From: Entomortierella parvispora
Lineage: Eukaryota; Mortierellomycota; Mortierellomycetes; Mortierellales; Mortierellaceae
DNA length: 64,000 bases
Reading direction: 5' to 3'
Assembly (NCBI GenBank): GCA_963573315.1
Contig: OY752152.1
Coordinates: 903,501 to 967,500, forward strand
The position numbers and the translations under genes were made by a program. The notes under the pieces were generated by a model. The model saw nothing but the letters and a program-made list of their open reading frames with translations, had not been told where the DNA came from and searched no databases. The first letter of the stretch is position 1, and the number at the start of each line of letters is the position of its first letter. Below, piece by piece: positions 22,383-32,745 of the stretch.

Positions 22383-23915
22383 ATGGCTAATCCGCTCGAT
22401 ATCCCGAGATCCTGCTGACAGTCGGCAGCTATCCCCCCTTTGGTTTCGAGATGACTCAAAGTACTAGACCAGAATCCCTCCACCAAATTACAAGATGTTC
22501 AAGATGGTCCCTCAAGCTCTAGTTGCCTGCACCTCTGTCAACCACACCTGGCGCCGCACGTTGCTTCCACTTCTTTGGGCCGTATTCGAGGAGCCTGAAA
22601 TGTTAGAATGGAGCCTTACTGCCTAAGAGCGGGAAGAGTTCTAGAGGATGTATTGCATCGGGGACGTGTGTTTCAACAACTGGAATATCCCTGCAGAGAC
22701 TCTGGATGCCCATAGCATGCATTTCAAATTCGTGCTACTGACAAAGCCATGGCCTTCGGGCACACTCAAGGCAACCAATATTTGGGACCTTACCACGACA
22801 TCAATCGTTCTTCAAGAAAGCATGGATCTACTCCGCCTCAACCCTCAACTCTCCGTGCTGTATCTGAGGTGTTATTTGGAGAGGGACTTTGATTTTCTTT
22901 ATCCAGCCCTCGAACCAGTCTCAAGCCTGCGGTCCCTTCGAATCACTTCTGCAAAAATCAGCGACCCTAACCCGTTCCTCCGGTTTTTGAGCAGCAATAC
23001 AGGATTGAAGAACCTGATCATTGTATTTCTTGAAGTGTTGACTGGCTTTGAAGGCTGCATGCCTTTGAAACAGTTAACATATGTTAACCTCGAAGACTCG
23101 CAGTGCTGGCAGGCAAATCCAGGGCTAGTCCAACTTTTCCGGTATACCCCAAACCTCCGTTTATTACAGATGTTTGTTAATGAGGCCTGCCCTTTTGACC
23201 ATTGCCCACTGCTCACGGCAATTAAATGTATACCATGTGAGCGAGAGCATTCCGAGGACGGGACGGTTGCCATCATCCAGTCCACTTGCCGACTTGAGTA
23301 CATTAAGGCCGATTCTGACGTGTTCACACCCAAGATCTGTGATGCACTCCTGGCACATGCAAATTGGTTGGAATATCTGGACCTCATCCTCGGCGGATGG
23401 GAAAGAGAGAATAGTGTATCAAGCATCGGTCGGATTCTAGTCCACTGTCGCCACCTCCGTACCTTAGGCGCGCACATGGCCTTGAGGCGCATGATAGGTT
23501 CAGCATGGCGCTAGAGAATGTGCAGTGGCCCAATGACCCCTGGGTCTGCTTGCAGCTCGAAGGTATCGACCTAGGCGGATTTGTCTTTTCTTGGAGAAGT
23601 CCTTGGGATATACCTGAGGATGAGTCTGTTCTGGGAGAAAATGAAGATTTGAGCTCGGTAGAGATCCCTCCTCAACACACCAAAGCTGATGTTTCTTTCA
23701 TCAAGGACATTTCGAGCCGAGGGTGGGTCTTGACACCCCCACAATGGGGTCACATGCCGCTCAGAAGACTTTAACTCCAATGTCTTCGGAATTACGACGA
23801 ATGCGGAACTGGGTCTTTAAGCACACACGACACTCTTCAAAGTTGCATTCAGTCCGAACTGAGAGATTCGAATATCTGAACTCGGGTAGGAAGAAAAGAA
23901 TCCCTTGTCGATAAA
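22383..23915 (+). pseudogene. Decayed F-box/LRR gene
   Basis: Starts ATGGCTAATCCGCTC with the usual F-box opening (MANPLDIP), but a frameshift within 30 bp, a second shift near the run of C at 22430, and in-frame stops at about 22623 and 22641 break it. A clean stretch from 22648 to 23514 encodes leucine-rich repeats (LQESMDLLRLNPQLSVLYLR, PVSSLRSLRI, LKNLIIVFLEVL). After another shift, coding likeness continues to 23774 (FIKDISSRGWVLTPPQWG) and weakly to 23915. The order F-box then LRR matches the intact genes at 27.8 and 42.7 kb. The promoter TATA survives, so it may still be transcribed. Confidence 0.75.
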
Positions 23916-24529
23916 TAAAATAAAAATGATCAGTTACCGTTACCGCTTCTCAGTCATAGCTTCATGCCTCTCTGTTCACGGCAAAGATGGTCTATTCTTT
24001 TGCAACTTTTTTTATTTTTATTTCTTTTGCATTGCATTAGGAAAAGCCCAGTTCTTGACCGGGTAGGAGGAAAAAAAGGTAAAAAATGAGGAGGATGCCG
24101 ACTCTAAAATGAGAGATGTCAGCGACTGTGGGCTTTCAAAGATGTTAAGAGTCTAAAGCAGGGAAAGGAAATAGCCCTAGATGACTGAACCGAGTTTTGC
24201 ATGCTCGGCCAAGGTCACGACGAGAGGTCTACCACATACTATGGGTGGGCAGGGGAATGGGAATGTCAAATGTTGACTCCGTCCATTCATTAATACCTGG
24301 ATCCCATGGCAGACCAGACTTGAATACAGCCGCGACTAGTTCATTACTCGGCAGAGCACTGCGAACGCACGCGCTGGGGAGGGATGACGAATGGCCGGGA
24401 ACATTGAACGAGAACCTTGATCCAGCCTCTATTGGCTGAAGCGGAGGCACAGTAGACAAAAGGTTGCCCTTACCAACGACTGCTCGAGGGAGGACAGAGG
24501 AGATTATTAAGAGGATATCCGGGTAGAGC
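23916..24529. other. Intergenic region, no gene seen
   Basis: A/T-rich spacer between the F-box relic and the 3' end of the C2H2 gene, most of it probably 3' untranslated sequence. Confidence 0.5.
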
Positions 24530-26533
24530 TCAACTAGCTGTCCATCCTGTTTCCATGCCTGGGTCAATGTCCTCATCGTCATCATCACCACCACCGTTGC
24601 CATCCAAGGAAGGGGCCTCGTGGACGAGGACTCTGGCGTTTGCAGCGGCGGCAGCAAGGGCAGCGCAAGAGTTGCTGCCGGTGAGCGACAAATGCCTACG
24701 CAGGCCATCAAGGCGAGAGAAGGGCTTGGAGCAGACTGAACACCCATAGTTTCGTTCGCCCTTGTGGACAGCAGCTTCGTGGCGCTGGAGGTCGTGTTTT
24801 CGCGAGAAGGCCTTGGAACAAGACTGGAAGGAACAGACAAACGGTCGAACTTGATTGGGATCGTGGGTCCTTTGGTGAGAACGCAAGTTGTAGAGTCGGG
24901 CAAACTGAAGGTCACAGTCCTCATGAGGACAGGTGAATCGCTTGGGCGCCGTGAGTCTGAAAGGGTTGGGTTTTCGGATCCTGCGTTTCTTTGGCTTTGG
25001 AGCAGGCTGGGATGAGTCACCCGTTTCCGCCGCAGGGGCGATAATGGACTTGAGACGGAGACGAACGATAGCCTTCCCCCCAGACGGACTCGCCAACGTA
25101 GGGCGAGTCCTCTTGGATGGCGAAGGAGCGCACTCTTCTTCGGTTTTAATTTCGGCAAAGGTAGGGGATGTCGCAACTGCGTTGGACTGGAACTCGTCCA
25201 AGGCCTTGCGCTTGAACCGAGCCACCGCCAAGGCCAATGGCCGCGAAGGCACAAACTCGTCGTCGTCATCGTCGTCGTCCTCATCCTCCTCCTCTTCCTC
25301 TTCTTCCTCTTCGTCCTCCTCAGAGAGGAGAGAGTCGACTTTGTCAGACTTGAAAACAAGAGGATCCTCGGATTTAGGAGACAACAACTGTTCAGAGGTC
25401 GCTGAAGACAAGGACAGGACATCGTCGTCAGAGTTGTCCATACTAAGGACAGCATCGGACCCGTGTCCAGGCGCCATATGAAGAGTACCTGGGGAAATGG
25501 TACGCTGTCCTCCAAAGGCAGAATCAAGCTGTGCCAAGAGCCCAAAGTCATATTCACGAAAAAGCGAATCAAACCCTTGGCGATGACCCAGATTGTGCAA
25601 GGGATTGTCAAGGTCGAGGACGATCGCGCTCGCGCAGCCGCTGTCCAAGGGCATCATGGCCATACCAAAGTCCTGCAGGTAGGGAGTCTCGAAAGGCGTT
25701 TGGAGATAAGGCGACCCAGGGGAATCAATCAGGGGCTGCTCGCGATGATACTGCTGCTGTTGTTGATGAAGCTGCTGTTGTTGTTGCACAAGCAGGGCCT
25801 CAAAGGCGACACTGTCTTGACCAGTGGCGAGATTCAGCTGATGCTGATTCATCGACAATGCATCGACACTGGTGTCATCGAGGAATGTGGCGAGACTGTC
25901 GAACCCAAAGGTGTTGGTCGGCAGCTCTGAGGGAGAGGCCATGTTGTTGAGGGCCGAGGTGGCAGTGCCAACGCCTGGGGTTGGGATGGCAGAGCAAAAG
26001 AAGTCAAGGGAAGGTGTTTGGGGTGTGCAGAGAGGATTGTTGCTGCTGTTGCTGCTGCTGGTGCTCGAGGAAAGAGTCGAGGGAGTTGGGGTAGGGGTGG
26101 AGGCGGAGGAGAGAGCAGAAGAAGGAGAAAGAGCAAGGGCAGGAGGAAGAGGAACAGCAGCAGCAGCAGCGGCGTCGGGAGTGTGCCCATTGCTATCCAC
26201 CGCGGCAGGCATCTGACGCATTTGGCGAAGCTGGAGTTGGAGCTGAAGCTGCAGCTTGATGTTCTCCTCAAAGAGCGGGTAGTCAAAGGAGGGCTCGCTG
26301 GCACCAAAGAGGAAGAAGTCGCGGTCGACAGTGTTGGAGGCAGAGACTGCGGTGGCACCTGCGTCCGAAGGTGGAGGAGGACGGGGATGTCCCTGATCCG
26401 TCGGGTCTTGAAGTATCAATGACTGCATCAGCCAAGAGGCGTCCGCAGGCGAAAGGACGACGCGGGCAGGAGAGCTAGCAGCAGCAACAGGGGATGGGCA
26501 GCGAGAGCTGTGGAGGGAGGATTGGGCAGACAT
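24530..26533 (-). CDS. C2H2 zinc-finger transcription factor
   Basis: Single exon, 667 residues from the ATG at 26533. Three adjacent fingers lie near residues 530-620: CPHEDC...HQRTH (C-x4-C), CSFQSC...HEAAVH (C-x4-C), and CSVCSKPFSRLDGLRRH, whose last ligand is probably the Cys of GSNSC instead of His. This C2H2-C2H2-C2HC layout recalls the fungal Swi5/Ace2 and Crz1-like groups. The N-terminal half is Ser/Pro/Gln-rich with QLQLQLQLR and poly-Q, fitting an activation region. A strongly acidic Glu/Asp run lies near residues 405-430, with a KKRR basic patch just before the fingers. The frame stays open for 214 codons upstream, but that part is low-complexity leader, so MSAQSSLHSS is taken as the start. 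Targets unknown. Confidence 0.9.
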   Translation of the reverse strand: MSAQSSLHSSRCPSPVAAASSPARVVLSPADASWLMQSLILQDPTDQGHPRPPPPSDAGATAVSASNTVDRDFFLFGASEPSFDYPLFEENIKLQLQLQLQLRQMRQMPAAVDSNGHTPDAAAAAAVPLPPALALSPSSALSSASTPTPTPSTLSSSTSSSNSSNNPLCTPQTPSLDFFCSAIPTPGVGTATSALNNMASPSELPTNTFGFDSLATFLDDTSVDALSMNQHQLNLATGQDSVAFEALLVQQQQQLHQQQQQYHREQPLIDSPGSPYLQTPFETPYLQDFGMAMMPLDSGCASAIVLDLDNPLHNLGHRQGFDSLFREYDFGLLAQLDSAFGGQRTISPGTLHMAPGHGSDAVLSMDNSDDDVLSLSSATSEQLLSPKSEDPLVFKSDKVDSLLSEEDEEEEEEEEEDEDDDDDDDEFVPSRPLALAVARFKRKALDEFQSNAVATSPTFAEIKTEEECAPSPSKRTRPTLASPSGGKAIVRLRLKSIIAPAAETGDSSQPAPKPKKRRIRKPNPFRLTAPKRFTCPHEDCDLQFARLYNLRSHQRTHDPNQVRPFVCSFQSCSKAFSRKHDLQRHEAAVHKGERNYGCSVCSKPFSRLDGLRRHLSLTGSNSCAALAAAAANARVLVHEAPSLDGNGGGDDDDEDIDPGMETGWTAS

Positions 26534-27791
26534 TGGAGGCACAGGGAGATCGATGGATGGATTGGAGGTACGCAGGATTGGGATTGCTTTGGTGAGGAAG
26601 GAAAAGAAGGGAAGAAAGAGAGAAAGGGAGGAAACAATGGTCTTTTGGGGGATGGTGTGCGACAGACAAGACGGACTTTTTGGTGGCAAGAAGGCAAACG
26701 AGTCGGGCAAGTGGGGTGGCAACAGAGGGACACGCTGGGTTGGCATGGCAGTGGAGCCAAGCCAGCCAAGCCCATGTGGATGGGATTGGGGAATGGGAAT
26801 GGTTGGAGGGAGGGATGGCACCATGCGACACGACCATTGTCGCTTGCTCGCACCTCGGTGTCGCTTTTCTTGCTGGAGAAGAAGAGGAGGAGGCGGAAGA
26901 GGGGATCGCGCATGCGTTGCTTGCATTGGATTTGTGCACACCTGCACACCCCACTCAGGACGCTGCTCCTGGTCGGGCCGCAGTCGACCACCGTCGACAC
27001 TGCCTTTTTCGATCAGGATCAGGGCTGGCTGGTTGGTTCGGTGTCTGTCTGTCTGCAAGAAAGGGTCCCTTTTTCCTGCACCTTCCCTCCCTTCCCTTGC
27101 CAAGTGCCTCCCTCCTTTCTCATCCCGTGTGTGTGTGCGCGCGCGACGTGTTTGCTTCGGCGTCCATTTGTGCACTCGTCCATCTCTGTCCTTCTATCTT
27201 TGCCACTCCGCAACGTGTCACTGACCCACCCGTCAAACGTTTTTTTTTTTTTTTTTTTTTTTTTTTTGTTCCTTCTCGCTCTTGCTCTCCACTCTCTCTT
27301 TCTCTCTCTCTTTCTCTCTTGCTCTCACTCTCACTCCCACCCTCTTCTCTTCTCTTCATCTCGCCCCTTTCATCCCCCGTCTCCACCTCTAATTAGAGCT
27401 TGCTTTCATGTCATGTCCATGTGCATGTGCATGCGTGTAATGTCCGAAATAAACACTTTCTTCTCCTCCTCTTGCTCCTCCATCCGTTCGTGTCCGTGCT
27501 TGCTGCATGTAATTCTTCAGTGTCTGTGCCACCCAGTGCAACGCAACTGACAGGGTCTGACTGGAGGCAGTGCCCCCTCATGCCAGTGCAGTAATCGCTT
27601 GCGCCTCCGGAGCCCACAGCCTAGACCTGCAAATGACTCGAAGGAAACAAGGCGGCCTTTGGATTCCCTTTATTATTTCTTTTTCTTGTACCCTTCAACA
27701 GAGCCTTCCTGTTGATAAATATTCTATCAACAATCCATCGCCACATCACATCTTTCTTCAACTCCCTGCCTGCGTCCCCCTTCTTATTGTC
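26534..27791. other. Shared upstream region of the C2H2 and F-box genes, with T28 tract
   Basis: Over 1.2 kb between divergent genes. Holds GGAAGG-type purine stretches (26590-26640), a T28 run at 27240-27267 and a CTCTCTTT microsatellite at 27290-27360. Consistent with long leaders; no gene is supported. Confidence 0.5.
27240..27267. repeat. Homopolymer T28
   Basis: Longest homopolymer of the window, between two divergent genes. Comparable runs occur at 30909-30930 (T22) and 42754-42775 (T22). Confidence 0.95.
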
Positions 27792-30146
27792 ATGGCATCA
27801 CATCAACTGCCTGAAGTCCTTTTTGCCCTGGGAACTTATCTTGATGCCTCTCAAGTCCTCCAGTGCTCCAGAGTATGCCGAGCGTGGTATGAGGCATTTG
27901 CTCCTCTCGTCTGGGAAGATCTTCACGTTCACACCGATCCTCTAGAAGATCGTCAGGATCTCCTCTACTCCTCGCTTCGTGCTCGTTACATTTCTTTTCG
28001 TAATCCACAAAAACCCTCGCCTTCTCTGACTACAGCCCTTGGTTCCGAGCGACAGCAGTCTGGTTCCGAACAACAGGAGCCTAGTCCCGAGCAACAGGAG
28101 CCTAGTCCCGAGCAACAGGAGCCTGGTCGAACCGCTGAAGAGGTGGGGTTATCTGAATTCCTTCAATCAAAAGGACCCTGGCTTCGATCTATTTGTTACC
28201 ATGGCCATGGATCTACCTTACAGTTCTCGCTCGGAAAGAACTGCACCCAGCTCCGATCTCTGGCCTTCAAGGGTCCGTTCCCATTTCAAGGGAATAAAAC
28301 TTCACCAAAGCACCATGGAGATGTGTCGACTCGTGCTCTTCGGATCCATGGAGATGGTGGAGGTCCTTACTCGCGAGATTACCAAGAAAGATGCAAGGTC
28401 CTGCTACGACAAAATAGAGAATATCTCCAGCATCTATCTCTCCGAGACTTTGAATGGAACGTAGGAACAAGGCTCGTGCCTGGATACCCAACATGGACTC
28501 CTCTGTTTACCTGCAGCTCGGGGTTTCATCATCTCCAGTCGCTGTCCTTGATTCGATGTGGTCTCCGAGGACGAGAAGTAAATGCACTCTGGGCCATAGG
28601 ACCAACTCTAGAGAAACTCACCTTGCATGCTGTAACGCTTAACATCGGCCATTGGATGCACCGCAGATACTTGCGCGATAAATCAGCAAATGTGGATCAA
28701 CAGGAAGTGCAGGAAGGCAAAGAAAACAATGGCGGTGACGATGTCCTATCGAAAGACCGAGTATTCCCTCGACTCCGAGAGCTCCATCTATGTTACAATT
28801 TGCACATGGGAAGAGTCCCCCAATTACTGGAATATATTGTGAAAGAGTGTCCTCGTCTTCAGACCCTGGTATGGCGCAGAAACGTACGTCAAAGGGAATT
28901 TGCAAAGGAAGCCTTTGTAGACATTCTCGAAGAAGGATTCTGGCCAGATCTGAACTCCATTACTTTCGACGATCAAACCATTGTGGCAAACACAATCATG
29001 AACAGGATCTTGACGTCTTACCGACAGTCCGCTTTGACGCCACCAGCAACCCCCACGACACCAGTCCCACTATCGACACCAACCTCTGCGCCGTCCACCC
29101 CCTTACCGTGGCATGATTCTCCAAAGCCCAAACGTCCATTGGTGCGAAAGTCTCTGACACGGATCGATGTATCGAACTATCTCATGGACCAGCCTACTTT
29201 TGATCTCCTCAAAGACCACTTTGCGACCTTGAGGCATGTCAACCTTATGCTGATCCATAATTGTACTAGGGCGTGGGTCCTGGAGGTCCTTACAAATTGT
29301 CCCACCTTGGAGGTTCTACAATCCAACATGATGGCTATTACCGACTTTGTCGACTTCCCGCCTGATCCAGTCAACAGCCCGGTCGAAGAGCTCCTAACGT
29401 CTGGAAAGGTGACAGAGGCAAAAGCTAACAAAGAGCCAGAGGACAGACGACCTACATTGAAAAAACCGTGGGTTTGCAAGAACTTGCAGGAACTATACAT
29501 GAACATTGAAATGGAAATCCTTGACCCAAGTTTCATGCAGTTCAAGATTTCTCCACCGGATCGGCCCTATACACCAGAAGAGCTACGACTCGCTAGCCTG
29601 TTCTTCCAGCAGTTGGGAAAACTCACTCGGTTACGCGTCTTCAATATGAGTTTCCATCGAGAGCTCACAACGGTCCCCCGTCTCTTGTACCGATCTGCAT
29701 TGCCGATCCAGTTGTGTGCTGGCTTGGGCTATTTGCATTCCTTGACGTCGTTGGAGGTCGTGCGATTTGTAGGACACCAAGACATGAATCTATGGGACCT
29801 TCAGTGGATGCTGGATCATTGGCCGGCCTTGAAAGAGATTGGGGGTTGTCCGTTAAGTACAAGAGACGATCCTGATGTGGTGTCCGTAGACAACATGCGG
29901 CTGTTGATTTATGACCTAGAATTCGAACGGATTCTACAAGAGAGGGGCGTCAAGAAGATGCCTTGGCCGCTCGCGCATCACCACAGGTTCACCTGTTCCC
30001 AAAATAAGTTGAGCGACCTCGATCAGGAATGTGTTGCACGCTGGAGGGAAAAAGTCCATTTAGAAGCGGACGAATGGCGCAAGACCCAACAGGACACTCT
30101 TGGCGTTCATGGCGACACTTTTAGCAATCGTAATGATTTGATTTGA
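27792..30146 (+). CDS. F-box/LRR protein
   Basis: Probable substrate adaptor of an SCF ubiquitin ligase. Single exon, 784 residues. The F-box is at the extreme N-terminus (residues 4-45: LPEVLFALGTYLDASQVLQC, then CRAWYEAFAPLVWEDL). The start at 27792 is the Met directly before it; the frame is open further upstream but without likeness. A short Glu/Gln repeat (SPEQQEP, three to four units) lies near residue 90. The rest is irregular leucine-rich repeats (LRSLAFKG, LQSLSLIRCGL, LEKLTLHAV, LRELHLCYN) interrupted by a Pro/Thr-rich loop near 415-440. Such proteins are numerous in Mortierella-type fungi; the target is unknown. Confidence 0.88.
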   Translation: MASHQLPEVLFALGTYLDASQVLQCSRVCRAWYEAFAPLVWEDLHVHTDPLEDRQDLLYSSLRARYISFRNPQKPSPSLTTALGSERQQSGSEQQEPSPEQQEPSPEQQEPGRTAEEVGLSEFLQSKGPWLRSICYHGHGSTLQFSLGKNCTQLRSLAFKGPFPFQGNKTSPKHHGDVSTRALRIHGDGGGPYSRDYQERCKVLLRQNREYLQHLSLRDFEWNVGTRLVPGYPTWTPLFTCSSGFHHLQSLSLIRCGLRGREVNALWAIGPTLEKLTLHAVTLNIGHWMHRRYLRDKSANVDQQEVQEGKENNGGDDVLSKDRVFPRLRELHLCYNLHMGRVPQLLEYIVKECPRLQTLVWRRNVRQREFAKEAFVDILEEGFWPDLNSITFDDQTIVANTIMNRILTSYRQSALTPPATPTTPVPLSTPTSAPSTPLPWHDSPKPKRPLVRKSLTRIDVSNYLMDQPTFDLLKDHFATLRHVNLMLIHNCTRAWVLEVLTNCPTLEVLQSNMMAITDFVDFPPDPVNSPVEELLTSGKVTEAKANKEPEDRRPTLKKPWVCKNLQELYMNIEMEILDPSFMQFKISPPDRPYTPEELRLASLFFQQLGKLTRLRVFNMSFHRELTTVPRLLYRSALPIQLCAGLGYLHSLTSLEVVRFVGHQDMNLWDLQWMLDHWPALKEIGGCPLSTRDDPDVVSVDNMRLLIYDLEFERILQERGVKKMPWPLAHHHRFTCSQNKLSDLDQECVARWREKVHLEADEWRKTQQDTLGVHGDTFSNRNDLI

Positions 30147-31480
30147 TGGGGCAGTCTGTTGAAAAGGAAGATTGATCGGTGGCGACGAATGGCGGCTTTT
30201 GCTGTCGACATGATAGACCTGATAATAATAAACTAGTTCCTGCGCTTGCACCGCAAAAAGCAACCCCATTAGTCTACCCCTGATTGTCTAAAAGAAAACC
30301 TGTGTGCTTTTACGGTTTTTAGCCGACATTTCATAAACTCAAATGAGGACAAGCAGTGGTTGTTATCGTCTGGTTTTGGATGTGGGACAAGACAAAGGCA
30401 TGTCGCGTCCAATTGGTCATAGCTGTGGGGCAAGTTCAAGTATTTACCCAAGATGAATGCTCTTACGCGGAACAAAGAAGAGTACACAAACAGGACTCTA
30501 GACTCAGAGATGAAAGTTCAGTTTGATAGGGTAAGAAACTGAGCTGCTTGCTTGCTTGCCAGACTGCTAGGTGCGAGAGAGCTGGATGACAAAAACACCT
30601 TTTTTCATCAACATTCCCGGGACTTGGGAACAAAAATCATTTGCAAAAAAATCACTGAAGAACGTTCTTCCACCGCAACGATACGTACCGAAAAGAGGGC
30701 TCACACCGCAACGACAACGAAAAAAAGGGCTCACAGCTAATTTGTGATTAGTGTCATTTCCCTCTCCTTTGTTTTCCCCGCTCCCTTTTGGCTGCTCGCT
30801 TCTTCCGCCTGCCTTTGTTTTGCCGTTCTTGAATGTGCCCAGACTTTGCCTCAGCTGGTCCAACAGGACAGCGCTGTTCTCCTTTTGGCTCTGCAGCACC
30901 GGATCCGATTTTTTTTTTTTTTTTTTTTTTGGTCGAGTCCAGATCCCCGAACCCTATTGCAACATAGCCCTTGTTTTGCCCCTATGGAATTGCTTTTCCG
31001 TCCTTCTAGACAGACAAGCGCGTTTCCCTGCCTCCAAACTTGATTAATTGTGGTAAAAAAGGGTAAAAACAGAGACAGAAGATCAGCGACAAATTGACGC
31101 GTTTGGCCAGGGGCAAGGGGGGCAGGGGCACAGGTGGACTGCAGACCACTGAACTTTGGTAACCGCCACTATTTTCCGCACTTTCGTATCCGTCAACTGT
31201 CCAGCAGGGATCTTCCACAAAACAACAATTCTCCGGAGGCAGTTTTGAATATAAGGGTAGGGGCACAAACCGTCAAAGTGATTCTCTTCTTTCTTTGCGC
31301 TTCTCACAAAAAAACACTCGCCTCATTCCACACACATCCACTCACCTCCTTCCCTAGACATCCCTCCTCTCTGTCAGTTGCATTCCCTCCCCCCACGCAA
31401 TCGTCAGATAATACCCTTCAGTAAACTCCGTACTATCTTCCTATACCCTACCCTTCTACCCCGAATATTTCTCAATCACC
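30147..31480. other. Intergenic region with T22 tract and promoter of the LPMO-like gene
   Basis: No gene seen over 1.3 kb. A T22 run is at 30909-30930. A short repeat of CTCACACCGCAACGA-type sequence occurs at 30673-30735. TATAAG at 31250-31255 lies about 230 bp before the next start codon. Confidence 0.5.
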
Positions 31481-32329
31481 ATGAAGTTCACAACTATTGC
31501 CAGCAGCTTGGCCCTCGCCTTCCTCTCCGTGACCTCGGCCCACATGGCCATCTCCAACCCCCCCGGTCAGGCCGGTCCTTGGTCTTCCGACCCTAAGAGC
31601 GACGTTCACGCTTGGATTGGATACGACGGCAAGACTTTCCCCTGTGGTAAGTGACTCATTCCTCTCTTCCTCCCTTATTTTTGAAAGTCTTTGTGAAATG
31701 TCCAACCTCACAATTCGCTAACATCTCGGCCTGCAAAACATGAAACCACAGGTGGTTACAAGAAGGGACCCGTTACGACCTACAAGGCCGGTGAGGTGAT
31801 CCCTGTCCGTTTCTGGAACTTTGAAATCACCGACTGGACCAAGTTCCCCCCTCCCAAGGGCTTGGCCCAGGCTCGTCACGGTGGTGGAGCCTGTGAGTTC
31901 TCGCTCTCGTACGATGCCGGCAAGACCTGGCACGTTATCGGTCAATACACAAAGACCTGCCCCGATATTTACTACGAGTGGCCCGTCGTCATCCCCAGCA
32001 ACGCCCCCGCTTGCTCGGATTCTGACAAGTGCTTGTTCTCCTTCTCCTGGACTGCCTACAACGTTGACCAGTACTACCACCACTGCGCCAATGTCATCAT
32101 TGAGGCTGCCGACAACACCGAGGCCAAGAACTTGCCAGAGTTGGAGATGACCGTTGTCGATGTCAAGCAGGTGGGCGACAAGATCGACGTCCACGCTGAT
32201 GGTGACACCTTGAACACCGAGAGCACTGGCCCTAACCGCAGAGAGCAGCAGCTCAACGAGGACGGCTACTTCTTCTGCGGTGGTGGTGCAGGAAACCACG
32301 GACTCGACCTTGGTCTTGTTACCCTCTAA
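31481..32329 (+). CDS. Secreted copper-oxidase-like protein (AA11-type LPMO fold)
   Basis: Exons 31481-31646 and 31752-32329, 247 residues. Residues 1-20 are a classical signal peptide ending VTSA, which leaves His21 as the mature N-terminus, the mark of lytic polysaccharide monooxygenases. A second candidate brace histidine is His98 in QARHGGGACEFSLSYD, closely like the AA11 pattern HGGGSCQ. The axial tyrosine may be Tyr163 or Tyr164 in DQYYHHCANV, set where AA11 has a NREMYMNCA-type motif. Cysteines are even in number and likely paired. Known AA11 enzymes oxidise chitin; that this one does so is inference, and the non-catalytic copper-binding X325 group is an alternative. Biased codons and a TATA box suggest strong expression. 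Confidence 0.75.
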
Positions 32330-32745
32330 TTTACTGTCCCCCACTCTTTGCCGCTTCTCCATTTCGCAGGTCGAATGGCGTTAAAAAAAAAGTTTGAAGA
32401 AAGACGCCCAAAAAAAAAAAACCATAAAACAGTTAAAAAAACAAAAAAAAAAATTGCAATAAAAACCTGTGGGCCAGAGTGGACCATAGGATTAAAGCAA
32501 AAAGTTGTTCCGTTGCCAACATCAATGTGGCGTCCTTCACGAGTCCACTAGTCCATGCGTTAGTGCGTGTGCGTGCCGAGGGGCGGAAATGGCAAGAATG
32601 ACCGTGCAATGTTTCAAAAGTAGGGTGGTTCCGGCAGAATTTGTTAACAAGGTTGTTATTCCTGATTGAATATGATGAACTTCTATTTTATTGTGGTTGT
32701 TCCTGCTATCCTTTGATGGCACGTTGACCTTTCTGATATCATGAT
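32330..32745. other. Intergenic region between convergent genes, no gene seen
   Basis: A-rich 3' flank (several A8-A10 runs at 32380-32460) typical of 3' untranslated sequence. Confidence 0.5.

Noticed and set aside
24933-25481. 182-codon plus-strand frame with long poly-serine
   Set aside because: Antisense to the acidic Glu/Asp run of the C2H2 factor.
27290-27360. CT-rich stretch considered as a telomeric or centromeric repeat
   Set aside because: It is a simple CTCTCTTT microsatellite in a gene leader region, without telomere-type units.
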